A stretch of DNA of 64,000 nucleotides from Flammeovirga sp. OC4 (GTDB lineage: Bacteria > Bacteroidota > Bacteroidia > Cytophagales > Flammeovirgaceae): NCBI RefSeq assembly GCF_000812565.1, contig NZ_JTAM01000027.1:47437-111436 (forward strand), in the 5' to 3' direction. The position numbers were made by a program, and so were the translations under genes. How positions within the stretch are numbered: the stretch's first letter is position 1; the number at the start of each line of letters is the position of its first letter. The notes below the pieces were generated by a model. That model saw only the letters and a program-made list of their open reading frames with translations, did no database searches and was not told the origin of the DNA. This document shows positions 9,925-19,265 of the stretch, piece after piece.

Positions 9925-9932
9925 CAAAAATA
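9925..9932 (-). promoter_or_regulatory. Candidate -7 box for ddl
   Basis: Minus-strand TATTTTTG matches the Bacteroidota TAnnTTTG -7 consensus and would start the transcript about 65 nt before the ATG at 9855. No clear -33 TTTG is seen. Confidence 0.35.
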
Positions 9933-10089
9933 CAAGAAAATTTATTATCTAATAGCACTATACTTCACCTTGTAAGAGTTTGTTTATAAAAATAGGATTC
10001 ATTCATGATAATTATTTCGCTTTCAATTGGATTAAGATGAAAATTATATGATTTTGTAAATAATTATTTAAACTTTACAAGGACATATT

Positions 10090-11916
10090 ATGTGTAATTA
10101 TTTCAAACTACTACTAACTACTGTACTTTTCTCCTCAATTTTTTCAAGCTGTCATAAAACAAATGAGGCACAAGTCAGTAAAACAGAACAGCAAAACACC
10201 AATCTAGACATCTTTTTCGACAGTGTTTTTAATGCTGATTTAGAGCAAAACCCTGAAACTATGACCTACAGGGGTGACAAACGCTTTAATGATCAATGGA
10301 ACGATCATTCTGAAAAACAATTCTTGAAGAGTGTAAAAAACAAAAGGAATGCTCTTCGAAAAGCCAATGCATTTCAAAGCCCTAACTACACTAAAGACAG
10401 AGCATTAAGCTTAGAGTTATTTAAGTATGAGCTTGAACTTGATTTGGAAGGAGAAAGGTTTCATCAATATGATTACGTTTTTAATCAAATGTATGGAGCT
10501 CAAAGTAGTCCTGCTTCTTTTTTGATTGGCTTTCATCAAATCAGCACTAAAAAAGATGCTGAAGATTATATCAGTAGGGTAGAAAAAATCCCTGGGATGA
10601 TGGAGCAACAAATTCAAAACGCTCTTCAAAGTGAAAAAGAAGGTTTTATACTTCCAAAATTCCTTTTCAGCAAAGTGTTGAGTGATTGCAATAATCTTTT
10701 AGAAGGGAAACCAATTTCAAATTCTGAAAAAACACACCCAATTGCTCAAGACTTCTACACCAAAATTGATCAGGTGGAAATCAGTGAAAATGAAAGAAAA
10801 GCATTGATCGAAAAGTTTAACATTGCCATGCAGCAAAACTTTGCTCCTACCTATAAAAAGTTGATTAAGATGCTCCAAGAACAAGAAAAAAGAGCCAGTA
10901 ATGATGCAGGCGTTTGGCGCTTAAAAGATGGAGAAGAATATTATGCTTATTGTCTTAAAAAAATCACTTCTACCAACTTTACAGCAGAACAAATTCATCA
11001 GATGGGATTAAGAGAAGTGGCTCGAATTCATGGAGAGATGAATACTATTAAGAAAAATGTAGGCTTTACAGGAAGTCTTCCTGAGTTTTTCACTTACATG
11101 AAAAATGCCCCTCAATTCTATTACCCAAACACGGATGAAGGCAAAAAGGCTTATTTAGCAGATGCTAAAGACATTATTGATGCCATGAGAAAGCAACTTG
11201 ATGACCTTTTCATCACAAAACCTAAAGCACCCATTGAAGTCAAAAGGGTAGAACCTTTTAGAGAAAAAACAGCAGGTAAAGCATTTTATAATTCTCCAGC
11301 TGCTGATGGTTCTCGACCGGGCTATTATTATGCTAATCTTTATGATATGAATCAAATGCCGAAATATGAGATGGAAGCATTGGCTTATCATGAAGGAATA
11401 CCTGGTCATCATATGCAAATTGCATTAACAAAAGAATTAGAAAGTCTCCCTGAATTCAGAAAAGAAGCTCATTATACAGCCTATATTGAAGGTTGGGGAC
11501 TTTACTCAGAACTTATACCAAAGGAACTTGGATTTTATAGTGACCCTTATTCTGATTTTGGACGTTTGGCAATGGAACTATGGAGATCTTGCCGATTAGT
11601 TGTAGATACTGGAATTCACGCTAAAAAATGGACTAGAGAAGAAGGAATAGCCTACTACGTCAAAAATACGCCTGCTGCTTATGGGCAATGTGAAAAAATG
11701 GTTGACAGACACATCGTTATGCCCGGACAAGCAACAGCTTATAAAATTGGATTGATGAAAATTTTAGAATTAAAAGACAAGGCAAAACTTGAAATGGAAG
11801 ATCGATTCGACATCAGAACTTTTCATGAAGTAGTATTATGCAATGGACCTCTACCGCTATCAATATTAGAAAAATTAGTAGATGAGTACATCCAAAAAAA
11901 CACTGCGACTTTATAA
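10090..11916 (+). CDS. DUF885 family lipoprotein, putative metallopeptidase
   Basis: The 608-residue product has a lipoprotein signal (hydrophobic stretch then FSSC, Cys21). The DUF885 signature HEGIPGHH is at residues 434-441, with a downstream YIEGWGLYSE segment carrying the likely third zinc ligand Glu. The family resembles M3/M2-like metallopeptidases by motif and is widespread in Bacteroidota, but few members have known substrates. It should be anchored to the inner or outer membrane facing outward. The gene stands alone between the divergent ddl promoter region and a strong terminator at 11941. Peptidase activity is inferred from the motif. Confidence 0.85.
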   Translation: MCNYFKLLLTTVLFSSIFSSCHKTNEAQVSKTEQQNTNLDIFFDSVFNADLEQNPETMTYRGDKRFNDQWNDHSEKQFLKSVKNKRNALRKANAFQSPNYTKDRALSLELFKYELELDLEGERFHQYDYVFNQMYGAQSSPASFLIGFHQISTKKDAEDYISRVEKIPGMMEQQIQNALQSEKEGFILPKFLFSKVLSDCNNLLEGKPISNSEKTHPIAQDFYTKIDQVEISENERKALIEKFNIAMQQNFAPTYKKLIKMLQEQEKRASNDAGVWRLKDGEEYYAYCLKKITSTNFTAEQIHQMGLREVARIHGEMNTIKKNVGFTGSLPEFFTYMKNAPQFYYPNTDEGKKAYLADAKDIIDAMRKQLDDLFITKPKAPIEVKRVEPFREKTAGKAFYNSPAADGSRPGYYYANLYDMNQMPKYEMEALAYHEGIPGHHMQIALTKELESLPEFRKEAHYTAYIEGWGLYSELIPKELGFYSDPYSDFGRLAMELWRSCRLVVDTGIHAKKWTREEGIAYYVKNTPAAYGQCEKMVDRHIVMPGQATAYKIGLMKILELKDKAKLEMEDRFDIRTFHEVVLCNGPLPLSILEKLVDEYIQKNTATL

Positions 11917-11940
11917 TTATTAATTTATAATTCAATAGAC

Positions 11941-11990
11941 ATCCATTACATTAGATCTCCAAACTCATTTAATGTAATGGATTTTTTTAT
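11941..11990 (+). terminator. Terminator after the DUF885 gene
   Basis: ATCCATTACATTA (11941-11953) pairs perfectly with TAATGTAATGGAT (11971-11983), followed by six T residues. Confidence 0.85.
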
Positions 11991-12035
11991 GTTGTAAAAT
12001 TGATCATTCACCTATCATCATTAATAATCGTCCTT

Positions 12036-12752
12036 ATGTCCATTGGTCTTAAAATAGCATTTTTCACACTTTGTCTTTTATTCCATAATTATAATAGTAG
12101 TGCACAAAAATCAATGCAACTGATTTCTTCATTTGCACAATTCTTAGAAGAAAAATCTGACAAGTCCCTCTATCCAGACCAATATCATTTTGATTTTGCC
12201 TTTAAGGTAAAACAAATTGACCCTACAGAAAGTAAAGAATACTATATTTTAGCATCAGAAAAAGAAAAGTATTTTGCTATGACTTCTCATTTAGAAGGTA
12301 ATGATGTCATTATTTTTGATATCAAGCTCAATCAAATGATTGTGGTTTGTCATTTAGATAGTAGTCAATATGCAATCTGTGGTCCTCTATCCTTTTTTGA
12401 TTCAAACAAAAATATTTCAGGAAAATATAATTTTATTGAAAATGAACCTAATGTATTTATAGATCATGACAACCAAATTGAAATTGTACTCACACAAGAC
12501 TCAAAGTTTAATAATTATGGATTAAAGAAAGGTTTTTGGATGATAATTCAAGAATCTTCTACCTTAGAGACACCATTATCAGAAAAAGGTATTATTTTAA
12601 GTGTAAGGAAGGTGGAAAACAAATCCAATAAAAACATAAGCTATAACGTTATTGAAAGAAAGGATATTAATATCAATTATTCTATAAAAATGAGTAAACT
12701 ATTAGACTTTAGCGTTTTATCGGATTCCACTTTTCAAAAACAAAAAGATTAA
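12036..12752 (+). CDS. Secreted protein of unknown function
   Basis: I do not recognise this 238-residue product. The ATG at 12036 is preferred over an in-frame TTG at 12000 because it begins a good signal peptide (IAFFTLCLLF, ending NSSAQ). The mature part alternates beta-like strands with polar loops (FAFKVKQIDPTESKEYYILASEKEKYFAMTS begins it) and has two Cys, no catalytic motif and a Lys-rich C-terminus. It is followed after 31 bp by an M28 peptidase gene and may be co-transcribed with it. It could be a periplasmic binding or accessory protein, but the sequence gives no direct evidence. Confidence 0.7.
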   Translation: MSIGLKIAFFTLCLLFHNYNSSAQKSMQLISSFAQFLEEKSDKSLYPDQYHFDFAFKVKQIDPTESKEYYILASEKEKYFAMTSHLEGNDVIIFDIKLNQMIVVCHLDSSQYAICGPLSFFDSNKNISGKYNFIENEPNVFIDHDNQIEIVLTQDSKFNNYGLKKGFWMIIQESSTLETPLSEKGIILSVRKVENKSNKNISYNVIERKDININYSIKMSKLLDFSVLSDSTFQKQKD

Positions 12753-12783
12753 CCGCTTACTTCTCTAAAAATTTTTCAACCAA

Positions 12784-13758
12784 ATGCTTGCACTCATCTA
12801 TAGTTTAGGATTCATTGTTGTGATGCTTCCAATAATAGGTATTTACTTTTTGTATATGCCTACCTCTTCATCGTATTCCGAAACCACAGCCAATGATATC
12901 CAATCAAGTGCATCTGAGTTAGAAAAACATGTAAGGGCGTTATGTTCAACAAGTGATTACAGAAATTATAAAAATAAGAAAGCTCAAAAAGAGGCTATTA
13001 GTTATATTTTTGAGCAATTAACCAGTTTTGGATATGAACCTCATATTCAAAAATTTGAAGCCGCAAAAGAGGAATACAAAAATATCATTGCTTTTTATGG
13101 AAACCCCGATCATGAAAGAGTTGTCGTAGGAGCTCATTATGATACGTTCGGTGATCAACACGGTGCAGATGATAATGCGAGCGGAATAGCCGGTATGATT
13201 GAAATTGCTCGCTTATTACAACAGCATCAACCAAAATTAGATTTCTGCATAGAGTTAGTGGCCTATGCCAACGAAGAAAGACCGTTTTTTACTACTAAAG
13301 GAATGGGAAGTTATGTGCATGCAGAAAGAAATATAAACGACAATGTTAAGACAAAACTTATGGTTTGTCTTGAAATGATTGGTTATTTTAGTGATCACTC
13401 TGGAAGTCAAAGCTATCCCATTAAGTTTTTGGATAAGCTTTATCCTAAAGAGGCCAATTTTATAGCAATTGTAGGAAACCTTTCTAATCATTTTGCTGTA
13501 AAGGAATTAAAATCCGCTATGAGAAAAACATCAAAAACACCTATTTATTCAATTAATGCTCCTTCCAGTGTCAGAGGTTTGGCTAATTCTGATCACAGAA
13601 ATTATTGGCACTTTAACCAAAATGCTGTCATGATTACAGATACTTCTTTTTTTAGAAACCCCAACTATCACACAAAAAACGATACTCCTGAAAGTTTGGA
13701 TTTTAAAAAAATGAACGAAGTCATCAAGGGTACTTATTATGCAATCACACAAATTTAA
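12784..13758 (+). CDS. M28 family zinc aminopeptidase, membrane-anchored
   Basis: The 324-residue protein has an N-terminal hydrophobic anchor (about residues 3-23, no lipobox Cys). The M28 metal site follows: GAHYDTFG with His118 and Asp120, HGADDNASG with Asp130 as probable bridging ligand, and AYANEERPFF with Glu164/Glu165 as catalytic base and ligand. A late SDHRNYWHF segment carries a further His ligand. M28 enzymes are co-catalytic di-zinc aminopeptidases or carboxypeptidases. The usual catalytic domain length is present. Neighbours are a secreted unknown protein upstream and a small cytosolic unknown protein 15 bp downstream, so an operon is likely. Confidence 0.88.
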   Translation: MLALIYSLGFIVVMLPIIGIYFLYMPTSSSYSETTANDIQSSASELEKHVRALCSTSDYRNYKNKKAQKEAISYIFEQLTSFGYEPHIQKFEAAKEEYKNIIAFYGNPDHERVVVGAHYDTFGDQHGADDNASGIAGMIEIARLLQQHQPKLDFCIELVAYANEERPFFTTKGMGSYVHAERNINDNVKTKLMVCLEMIGYFSDHSGSQSYPIKFLDKLYPKEANFIAIVGNLSNHFAVKELKSAMRKTSKTPIYSINAPSSVRGLANSDHRNYWHFNQNAVMITDTSFFRNPNYHTKNDTPESLDFKKMNEVIKGTYYAITQI

Positions 13759-13773
13759 TCTTAGAAAAATACC

Positions 13774-14196
13774 ATGAATCACTTAGAAAAATACAAAAGT
13801 GATTTCCAAAAAATTGAGTGGAATGATTCTTTAAAAATTCTAAAATCAACTTGGAATACTCCTATTAACATCTCTGAAGAATTATATAGAAATGAAATAA
13901 TAGCCTACCTTAAAGTAACTGAAGATGTCGCCCCAAAGTTGCTTTTGGTTGATGCTGTTAGGGCCTATTATAATATACCTCCTGATACTCAGGAATGGAT
14001 AAATGAGCGTAGTGTAATCTTAAATAAAAAAATTGGTTTAGAGAAGATGGCATTTATTGTTTCTTCAGATATTTTTTCTCAGATGTCTTTTGAAAAGACT
14101 CTCGATAAAACTACCAGTGAAATAGATCTTTTTAAATTGCAATACTTTGATGACGAAGTTAATGCTACCGAATGGCTCACAAACTCCTTGGATTAA
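13774..14196 (+). CDS. Small soluble protein of unknown function
   Basis: The 140-residue product has no signal peptide or membrane segment. It begins MNHLEKYKSDFQKIEWND and ends in the acidic FDDEVNATEWLTNSLD. A FDDEVNATEWL-type ending is seen in small Bacteroidota proteins related to the STAS-like/SpoIIAA-type fold, but this is only a resemblance. It starts 15 bp after the M28 gene on the same strand and is probably co-transcribed. The next gene begins 83 bp downstream. No function is assigned. Confidence 0.65.
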   Translation: MNHLEKYKSDFQKIEWNDSLKILKSTWNTPINISEELYRNEIIAYLKVTEDVAPKLLLVDAVRAYYNIPPDTQEWINERSVILNKKIGLEKMAFIVSSDIFSQMSFEKTLDKTTSEIDLFKLQYFDDEVNATEWLTNSLD

Positions 14197-14279
14197 TTAT
14201 ATTTTATACATAAATTTACATTTATTATCAACATATATTACTATACGATATTTGGACACTCACTAAATCTATCAAACCT

Positions 14280-14870
14280 ATGAAAAATTTTTTCACGATA
14301 ACTCTTCTTACTTGTTGTGTAGCACTTCTAGCTTGTACTAAAGTGCATAAATCGAGCCCGGACTCTGTAAATTTCGAAGACAGAAAAAGGGAGTCTCAGT
14401 TTTATAACTTTAAATTGAAGAAATTAAACGGAGAGTACCTTGACTTTCAAACATTGAAAGGAAAAAAGATCTTGATTGTCAATACAGCTTCTAAATGTGG
14501 TTTTACTCCTCAATATGAAGCATTACAAGCATTGCACGAAAAGTATGGAGAAGAATTAGTAATTCTTGGATTCCCTTGTAATCAATTTGGAGGGCAAGAA
14601 CCAGGGACAAGTGAAGATATTGCGTCATTTTGTAAATTAAATTATGGAGTCACTTTTACGATGATGGAAAAAGTGAAAGTAAAAAAAGGTGATGATCAAA
14701 GTCCTTTATACAGATGGTTATCTGATCCTGAAGAAAATGGATGGAACGACGAAGCACCATCATGGAACTTCTGCAAGTATTTCATCAATGGAAAAGGAGA
14801 ATTAAAAGACTTTTTCAATAGCAATGTTAAGCCGACTGATAGTGATCTTATTGATGCTATTTCTAAATAA
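14280..14870 (+). CDS. Glutathione-peroxidase-family lipoprotein
   Basis: This 196-residue GPx-fold thiol peroxidase carries a lipoprotein signal (VALLACTKVH, Cys19), so it is probably anchored outside the cytoplasm. The peroxidatic cysteine is Cys73 in NTASKCGFT. The Gln and Trp of the catalytic site follow in FPCNQFGGQEPGT and PSWNFCKYFI. Non-animal members with Cys use thioredoxin-like reductants and reduce hydroperoxides. A second Cys (FPCNQF) could act as the resolving cysteine, as in other Cys-GPx proteins. The signal peptide is the notable feature, since many bacterial GPx proteins are cytosolic. A terminator follows at once. Confidence 0.9.
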   Translation: MKNFFTITLLTCCVALLACTKVHKSSPDSVNFEDRKRESQFYNFKLKKLNGEYLDFQTLKGKKILIVNTASKCGFTPQYEALQALHEKYGEELVILGFPCNQFGGQEPGTSEDIASFCKLNYGVTFTMMEKVKVKKGDDQSPLYRWLSDPEENGWNDEAPSWNFCKYFINGKGELKDFFNSNVKPTDSDLIDAISK

Positions 14871-14895
14871 GACTTATTAATAACTTTAATATTTT

Positions 14896-14945
14896 GACCT
14901 TTCAATTGGGAGTAGAAGTATAAACTTCCCATTGAAAGGTCTTTT
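14896..14945 (+). terminator. Terminator-like hairpin abutting the methyltransferase start
   Basis: GACCTTTCAA pairs with TTGAAAGGTC, with inner TGGGA/TCCCA, followed by TTTTAGTTTT. It ends only about 7 nt before the ATG at 14952, so it separates the GPx transcript from the next gene or acts as an attenuator. Confidence 0.75.
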
Positions 14946-14951
14946 AGTTTT

Positions 14952-15527
14952 ATGGATAAACAATACTGGACCGAAAAATACGAATCCAACAATACGGGTT
15001 GGGACATTGGGTACATCAGTACGCCATTAAAAGAATATATCGATCAACTAGAAAATAAAGAGATTAAGATCTTGATCCCTGGAGTTGGCAATGGCTATGA
15101 AATAGAATACTTGTGGCAATTGGGTTTCAAAAATTGCTATGCTGTCGACATCTCAGAGGCCCCGCTTCAAAATGTAAAGAAAAGATGCCCTGACTTTCCT
15201 GACGAGCAATTAATCTGCGATGATTTTTTTCAATTAGAAATCGATAACTTTGATTTAATACTAGAACAAACATTTTTTTGTGCTTTGAATCCTAGCCTTA
15301 GAAAACAATATGTGGAGCAAATGTATCGTTTACTGAAAAAAGGTGGTAAATTGAGTGGATTACTCTTTGACTTTGAGCTTACAAAAAATGGCCCACCTTT
15401 TGGTGGAAGTAAAGAAGAGTATTTATCCCTGTTCGAACCAAAGTTTGATATAAAAATACTTGAAAGATGCTACAACAGCATTCCACCAAGAAGCGGGAAT
15501 GAATTATTTTTTAGTTTTGAGAAGTAG
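14952..15527 (+). CDS. TPMT-family SAM-dependent methyltransferase
   Basis: The 191-residue class I methyltransferase begins with the thiopurine-methyltransferase-type signature YWTEKYESNNTGWDIGYISTP. SAM motif I is ILIPGVGNGYE (about residues 40-50), the acidic ribose-binding position is in AVDISEAPL, and motif IV is FDLILEQTFFCAL. Length and order fit the TPMT-like family, whose bacterial members methylate thiol, selenol or halide substrates; the true substrate here is unknown. A terminator-like hairpin lies directly in front of the start codon. The GAF/coiled-coil gene follows after 27 bp, so the two may be co-transcribed, although no functional link is obvious. Confidence 0.87.
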   Translation: MDKQYWTEKYESNNTGWDIGYISTPLKEYIDQLENKEIKILIPGVGNGYEIEYLWQLGFKNCYAVDISEAPLQNVKKRCPDFPDEQLICDDFFQLEIDNFDLILEQTFFCALNPSLRKQYVEQMYRLLKKGGKLSGLLFDFELTKNGPPFGGSKEEYLSLFEPKFDIKILERCYNSIPPRSGNELFFSFEK

Positions 15528-15554
15528 CTGAAAAAGTATAGAAATTTTCTAAAG

Positions 15555-16613
15555 ATGAATAGACAAATTGGTATTAAAGTTCTGTGGCTTGATCAATATG
15601 CCAGATTAAAGGAAGAAAACAGCAAATTAAAAGCAAACCTTGACAATGCTTTGGAGTATTGTAATGCCCTCCTTGAAGAAAAGGAAGACTACAACTTCAA
15701 TGAAAAAGAAGAGGAACCTTTAATGGAAGCTATTAATGCTTTGAGACTGCAAAGAAAAGCGTTAAAAGTGATTGAGGAAGAAAGAGCATGGGTTTCTGAA
15801 GGACTCACAAAATTTGTTGATATTCTTAGAACTTCTCAAAGTAACCTTGAAGAACTTTGTGATCAAATCATCAATAACCTAGTTTCCTACCTTGGTGTAA
15901 CTCAAGGGGGGCTTTTCATTGTGGATGAAAATATTGATGATCGAAAAGAATTAATGTTGATTTCAGCCTATGCTTATGAAAGAAAAAAATACATTAATCG
16001 AAATGTAAAACCTAGAGAAGGATTAGTAGGACAAGTTTTCATCGAGAAAAGACCAATGTACCTCAAGGAAATCCCTGATCAATACGTGAACATTTCAAGT
16101 GGTTTAGGGCAAGCAAGACCTACCAACCTTTTCATTGCACCTATGATTATGAATGAAGAAGTTTACGGTGTAATTGAATTAGCTTCTCTCAAAGAGATGC
16201 CTGAGTTCCAAAGAGAATTTGTCCTAAAATTGGGAGAAACGATCGCTTCCACTATTGCCGCTACAAGAAATTCAGATAGAATGAAAACGCTATTGGAAGA
16301 CTCTCAAATACAGGCAGAGCAAATGAGGGCTCAGGAAGAGGAAATGCGACAGAATGTTGAAGAACTGCAAGCCACTCAAGAAGAAATGCACAGAAAGCAA
16401 AAGGAAATGGAAGCAGCCAATTTGAAAACCAAAAACAATGAAGAGGTTTTAAAGAAAGCTTTTGAGAAAATGAGTGTTACAGAAGAGAATTACAAAGCTA
16501 AAATTGAAAAGCTGTCAACAACTGTCACTGAAAAAGAAGATAAAATTGATGCTCTCGAAAAAGAAATTGGGCTAAAAAATGAAGAAATAGAGAAATTAAG
16601 GGGACAACTTTAA
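15555..16613 (+). CDS. GAF-domain protein with flanking coiled coils
   Basis: The 352-residue cytosolic protein has an N-terminal helical segment (KEENSKLKANLDNAL, about 18-75), a GAF domain (about 95-240, from FVDILRTSQSNLEEL to FVLKLGETIASTIAATRNS) and a long C-terminal coiled coil (about 245-352). The segment EEMRQNVEELQATQEEM is frequent in Cytophagales sensor proteins. No kinase, cyclase or receiver domain is attached, so it would have to act through protein contacts. GAF domains bind small ligands or mediate dimerisation; the ligand is not predictable. It ends before a strong terminator at 16633. Confidence 0.82.
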   Translation: MNRQIGIKVLWLDQYARLKEENSKLKANLDNALEYCNALLEEKEDYNFNEKEEEPLMEAINALRLQRKALKVIEEERAWVSEGLTKFVDILRTSQSNLEELCDQIINNLVSYLGVTQGGLFIVDENIDDRKELMLISAYAYERKKYINRNVKPREGLVGQVFIEKRPMYLKEIPDQYVNISSGLGQARPTNLFIAPMIMNEEVYGVIELASLKEMPEFQREFVLKLGETIASTIAATRNSDRMKTLLEDSQIQAEQMRAQEEEMRQNVEELQATQEEMHRKQKEMEAANLKTKNNEEVLKKAFEKMSVTEENYKAKIEKLSTTVTEKEDKIDALEKEIGLKNEEIEKLRGQL

Positions 16614-16632
16614 TATAAATTCTAAACAAAAC

Positions 16633-16671
16633 ATAGGTTATTGCAAGAACTTGCAATAACCTATTATTTTT
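16633..16671 (+). terminator. Terminator after the GAF gene
   Basis: A perfect 14-bp stem, ATAGGTTATTGCAA with TTGCAATAACCTAT, has a GAAC loop and is followed by TATTTTT. Confidence 0.85.
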
Positions 16672-16685
16672 GCCGTGGAAAATTG

Positions 16686-16693
16686 TATTTTTG
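16686..16693 (+). promoter_or_regulatory. Candidate -7 box for pheT
   Basis: TATTTTTG matches TAnnTTTG and would give a leader of about 70 nt before the pheT ATG. The -33 element is not clear: a TTTG at 16669 is too close. Confidence 0.4.
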
Positions 16694-16769
16694 CAATTCC
16701 ATAATTTTTAGTGAAAGTAAACAAATAAAAAGGTGGCGTTTCTAACGCTTCCGGCAAAAATAGCGATAT

Positions 16770-19199
16770 ATGAAAATCTCCTTAAATTGGCTAAAAGGCC
16801 TAATTGATATAGAAGACAAAACGCCACAGGAAATTGATGAGCTTTTAACCAGTTCTGGTTTAGAGGTAGAAGGAATCGGTGAAGTTGAAGAAGTGAAAGG
16901 TGGACTGAAAGGTTTAGTTATTGGCGAGGTTTTAGAGTGTGAGCAACATTCAAACGCAGATAAATTAAGAGTTACAAAAGTTGATATCGGAGAGGAAGAA
17001 CCTGTACAGATTGTATGTGGTGCTCCTAATGTCGCTAAAGGACAAAAAGTTGTAGTAGCCACTGTTGGTACTGAACTTTACCCTTCTCCAACTGAAAGTT
17101 TTAAAATAAAAAAAGGTAAGATCCGTGGTGAAGTTTCACTAGGTATGATCTGTGCTGAAGATGAAATCGGATTGGGTACATCTCATGACGGTATTATGGT
17201 TTTAGACACTGATATGGCCAACGGTACTCCTGCCGCAAAATATTTTGGTTTAGAGAATGATCAAGTTTTTGAAATTGGTCTTACTCCAAACCGTGTAGAT
17301 GGTTCTTCGCATTATGGTGCTGCTCGTGATTTGAAGGTTTTATTGGATCGTGAAATCAAGCAAGCTACTAAAGCTGAATTAATCGAAAACTTCAAAGTAG
17401 ATAATACTTCCACGCCTGTTAAAGTTAATGTTCAAGCAGAAGAAGCTTGTCCAAGATATACTGGTTTAACTATTTCTGGAATCACAATCAAAGAATCTCC
17501 GAAATGGATTAAGCAACGTTTAAATTCTATTGGTTTAGCTCCTATCAACAACGTAGTAGATATTACTAACTTCGTTTTACATGAATTAGGACAACCACTT
17601 CACGCTTTTGATTTAGCGAAGGTAACGGACAACGAAGTAAACGTAAAGTTTGCTACTGAAGGTACTAAGTTCACAACACTAGACGAAGCGGAAAGAGAAT
17701 TAAAAGGTAATGATTTGATGATTGCCAATGCATCTGAAGATATGTGTATCGCAGGTGTGTTCGGTGGTTTAGATTCAGGTGTTACTGAAGGAACTACAAG
17801 TATCTTCTTAGAAAGTGCTTACTTCCACCCTGACTTTGTTCGTAAGACATCACAGCAACACAGCATCAAAACAGATTCTTCATTCCGTTTTGAGAGAGGT
17901 TGTGACCCGAATATGTGTATCACTGCATTGAAATATGCGGCAATGTTGATCAAAGAGTATGCAGGTGGTGAAATCTCATCTGAGATTGTAGACATCTACC
18001 CTACTCCTATTGAGAACTTCATTATTGATGTAAAATTCAAAAATGTAGATCGTTTAATCGGTCAGCATATTCCACAAGACAAAATCGTCTCAATTCTTGA
18101 AGGTTTAGAAATCTCTATTTTAGAGCGTACTGAAGAAACGATTAAAGTTTCAGTTCCTCCTTATAGAGTGGACGTACAAAGAGAAGCGGATATCATTGAA
18201 GAAATCTTAAGAATTTACGGTTTCAACAGTGTAGCATTAGATGAGTCTTTATCGACTGATTTCTTGGCTAGTTTCCCTAAGAAAGACAAGCAAATCCTTC
18301 AGACAAAAGTAACTGAAATGCTTGCAGGAAGCGGTTGTTTCGAAATCATGACCAACTCATTGACTACTAGCAAGTATTCAACTGGTTTAGCGGATATCGA
18401 TGAATCTAAAGACGTAAAAATCTTAAACATCTTATCTGCTGATTTAGATGTAATGCGTCAGTCAATGTTGTTCTCTGGTCTTGAGGTTATTGATAGAAAT
18501 ATCAGACGTCAGCAAAAGAACATCAAAGCTTTTGAATTTGGTAAAACTTACCATAAAGGAGAAGAAGGTTATACTGAAAAAGAACACCTAACGTTATTCG
18601 TTTCAGGTACTTCATCAGATGAGTCATGGATCAGAAAAGCAGTAAATGCTGACTTCCATACAATCTCTTCTATTGTAGAAAGAATCTTTGAAAGATTAAA
18701 TATTCAAGGTATTTCTAAGGAATATGTGAAGAACGATACTTTCGCTTACGGTTTGACTTACACTGCAAGAAAGCAAGTAATTGCAACTGTAGGTATGGTG
18801 AATCCTAAGGCTGCTAAATTGGCAGGTGTAAAAACGGAAGTATTCTTTGCTGATATCGATTGGTCTGCATTAGTGAAAATGTACAGTGCAGATTACAAAT
18901 TCAAAGAATTGCCAAAATTCCCTGAAGTACGTAGAGATTTATCTTTAGTATTGAATAACAAAGCAACATTTGCTTCAATTCAGGAAATTGCAAAGAAAAC
19001 AGAAAGAAAATTATTGAAGGATATCAATGTATTTGACGTTTATGAAGGTAAGCACCTTGCACAAGGTTTAAAATCTTACTCAGTAAGCTTTATTCTTCAA
19101 GATGAAAATAAAACTTTAAATGATAAGACTATTGATAAATGTATGAATGCATTAATCAAAGCTTTCGAAAATCAGCTTGGTGCTGTAATCCGTAAATAG
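16770..19199 (+). CDS. pheT: Phenylalanine--tRNA ligase beta subunit
   Basis: The 809-residue product has the complete bacterial PheT order. It starts MKISLNWLKGLIDIE, with a tRNA-binding EMAP-type domain (about 40-155, VIGEVLECEQHSNADKLRVTKV). The B3/B4 editing domain (about 210-390, with GLDSGVTEGTTSIFLESAYF), a B5 domain (about 400-475) and a catalytic-core-like domain follow. The chain ends in a C-terminal anticodon-binding FDX-ACB domain (about 715-809, FPEVRRDLSLVLNN). It pairs with PheS (alpha), which is not in the window, to charge tRNA-Phe in the cytosol. It is followed by a terminator, then the coiled-coil protein and zapA. Confidence 0.97.
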   Translation: MKISLNWLKGLIDIEDKTPQEIDELLTSSGLEVEGIGEVEEVKGGLKGLVIGEVLECEQHSNADKLRVTKVDIGEEEPVQIVCGAPNVAKGQKVVVATVGTELYPSPTESFKIKKGKIRGEVSLGMICAEDEIGLGTSHDGIMVLDTDMANGTPAAKYFGLENDQVFEIGLTPNRVDGSSHYGAARDLKVLLDREIKQATKAELIENFKVDNTSTPVKVNVQAEEACPRYTGLTISGITIKESPKWIKQRLNSIGLAPINNVVDITNFVLHELGQPLHAFDLAKVTDNEVNVKFATEGTKFTTLDEAERELKGNDLMIANASEDMCIAGVFGGLDSGVTEGTTSIFLESAYFHPDFVRKTSQQHSIKTDSSFRFERGCDPNMCITALKYAAMLIKEYAGGEISSEIVDIYPTPIENFIIDVKFKNVDRLIGQHIPQDKIVSILEGLEISILERTEETIKVSVPPYRVDVQREADIIEEILRIYGFNSVALDESLSTDFLASFPKKDKQILQTKVTEMLAGSGCFEIMTNSLTTSKYSTGLADIDESKDVKILNILSADLDVMRQSMLFSGLEVIDRNIRRQQKNIKAFEFGKTYHKGEEGYTEKEHLTLFVSGTSSDESWIRKAVNADFHTISSIVERIFERLNIQGISKEYVKNDTFAYGLTYTARKQVIATVGMVNPKAAKLAGVKTEVFFADIDWSALVKMYSADYKFKELPKFPEVRRDLSLVLNNKATFASIQEIAKKTERKLLKDINVFDVYEGKHLAQGLKSYSVSFILQDENKTLNDKTIDKCMNALIKAFENQLGAVIRK

Positions 19200-19208
19200 T
19201 TTTATCTA

Positions 19209-19251
19209 GCCACTCTTTATTTTAATGAAATAGAGAGTGGTTTCATTTTTT
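19209..19251 (+). terminator. Terminator after pheT
   Basis: CCACTCTTTATTT pairs with AAATAGAGAGTGG (one G-U), followed by TTTCATTTTTT. Confidence 0.75.
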
Positions 19252-19265
19252 AATTCTGATCAATT

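Noticed and set aside
9856..9927. TTG start of the ddl gene at 9927
   Set aside because: It lies inside a likely -7 box and adds residues not found in Ddl; the ATG at 9855 gives the standard start.
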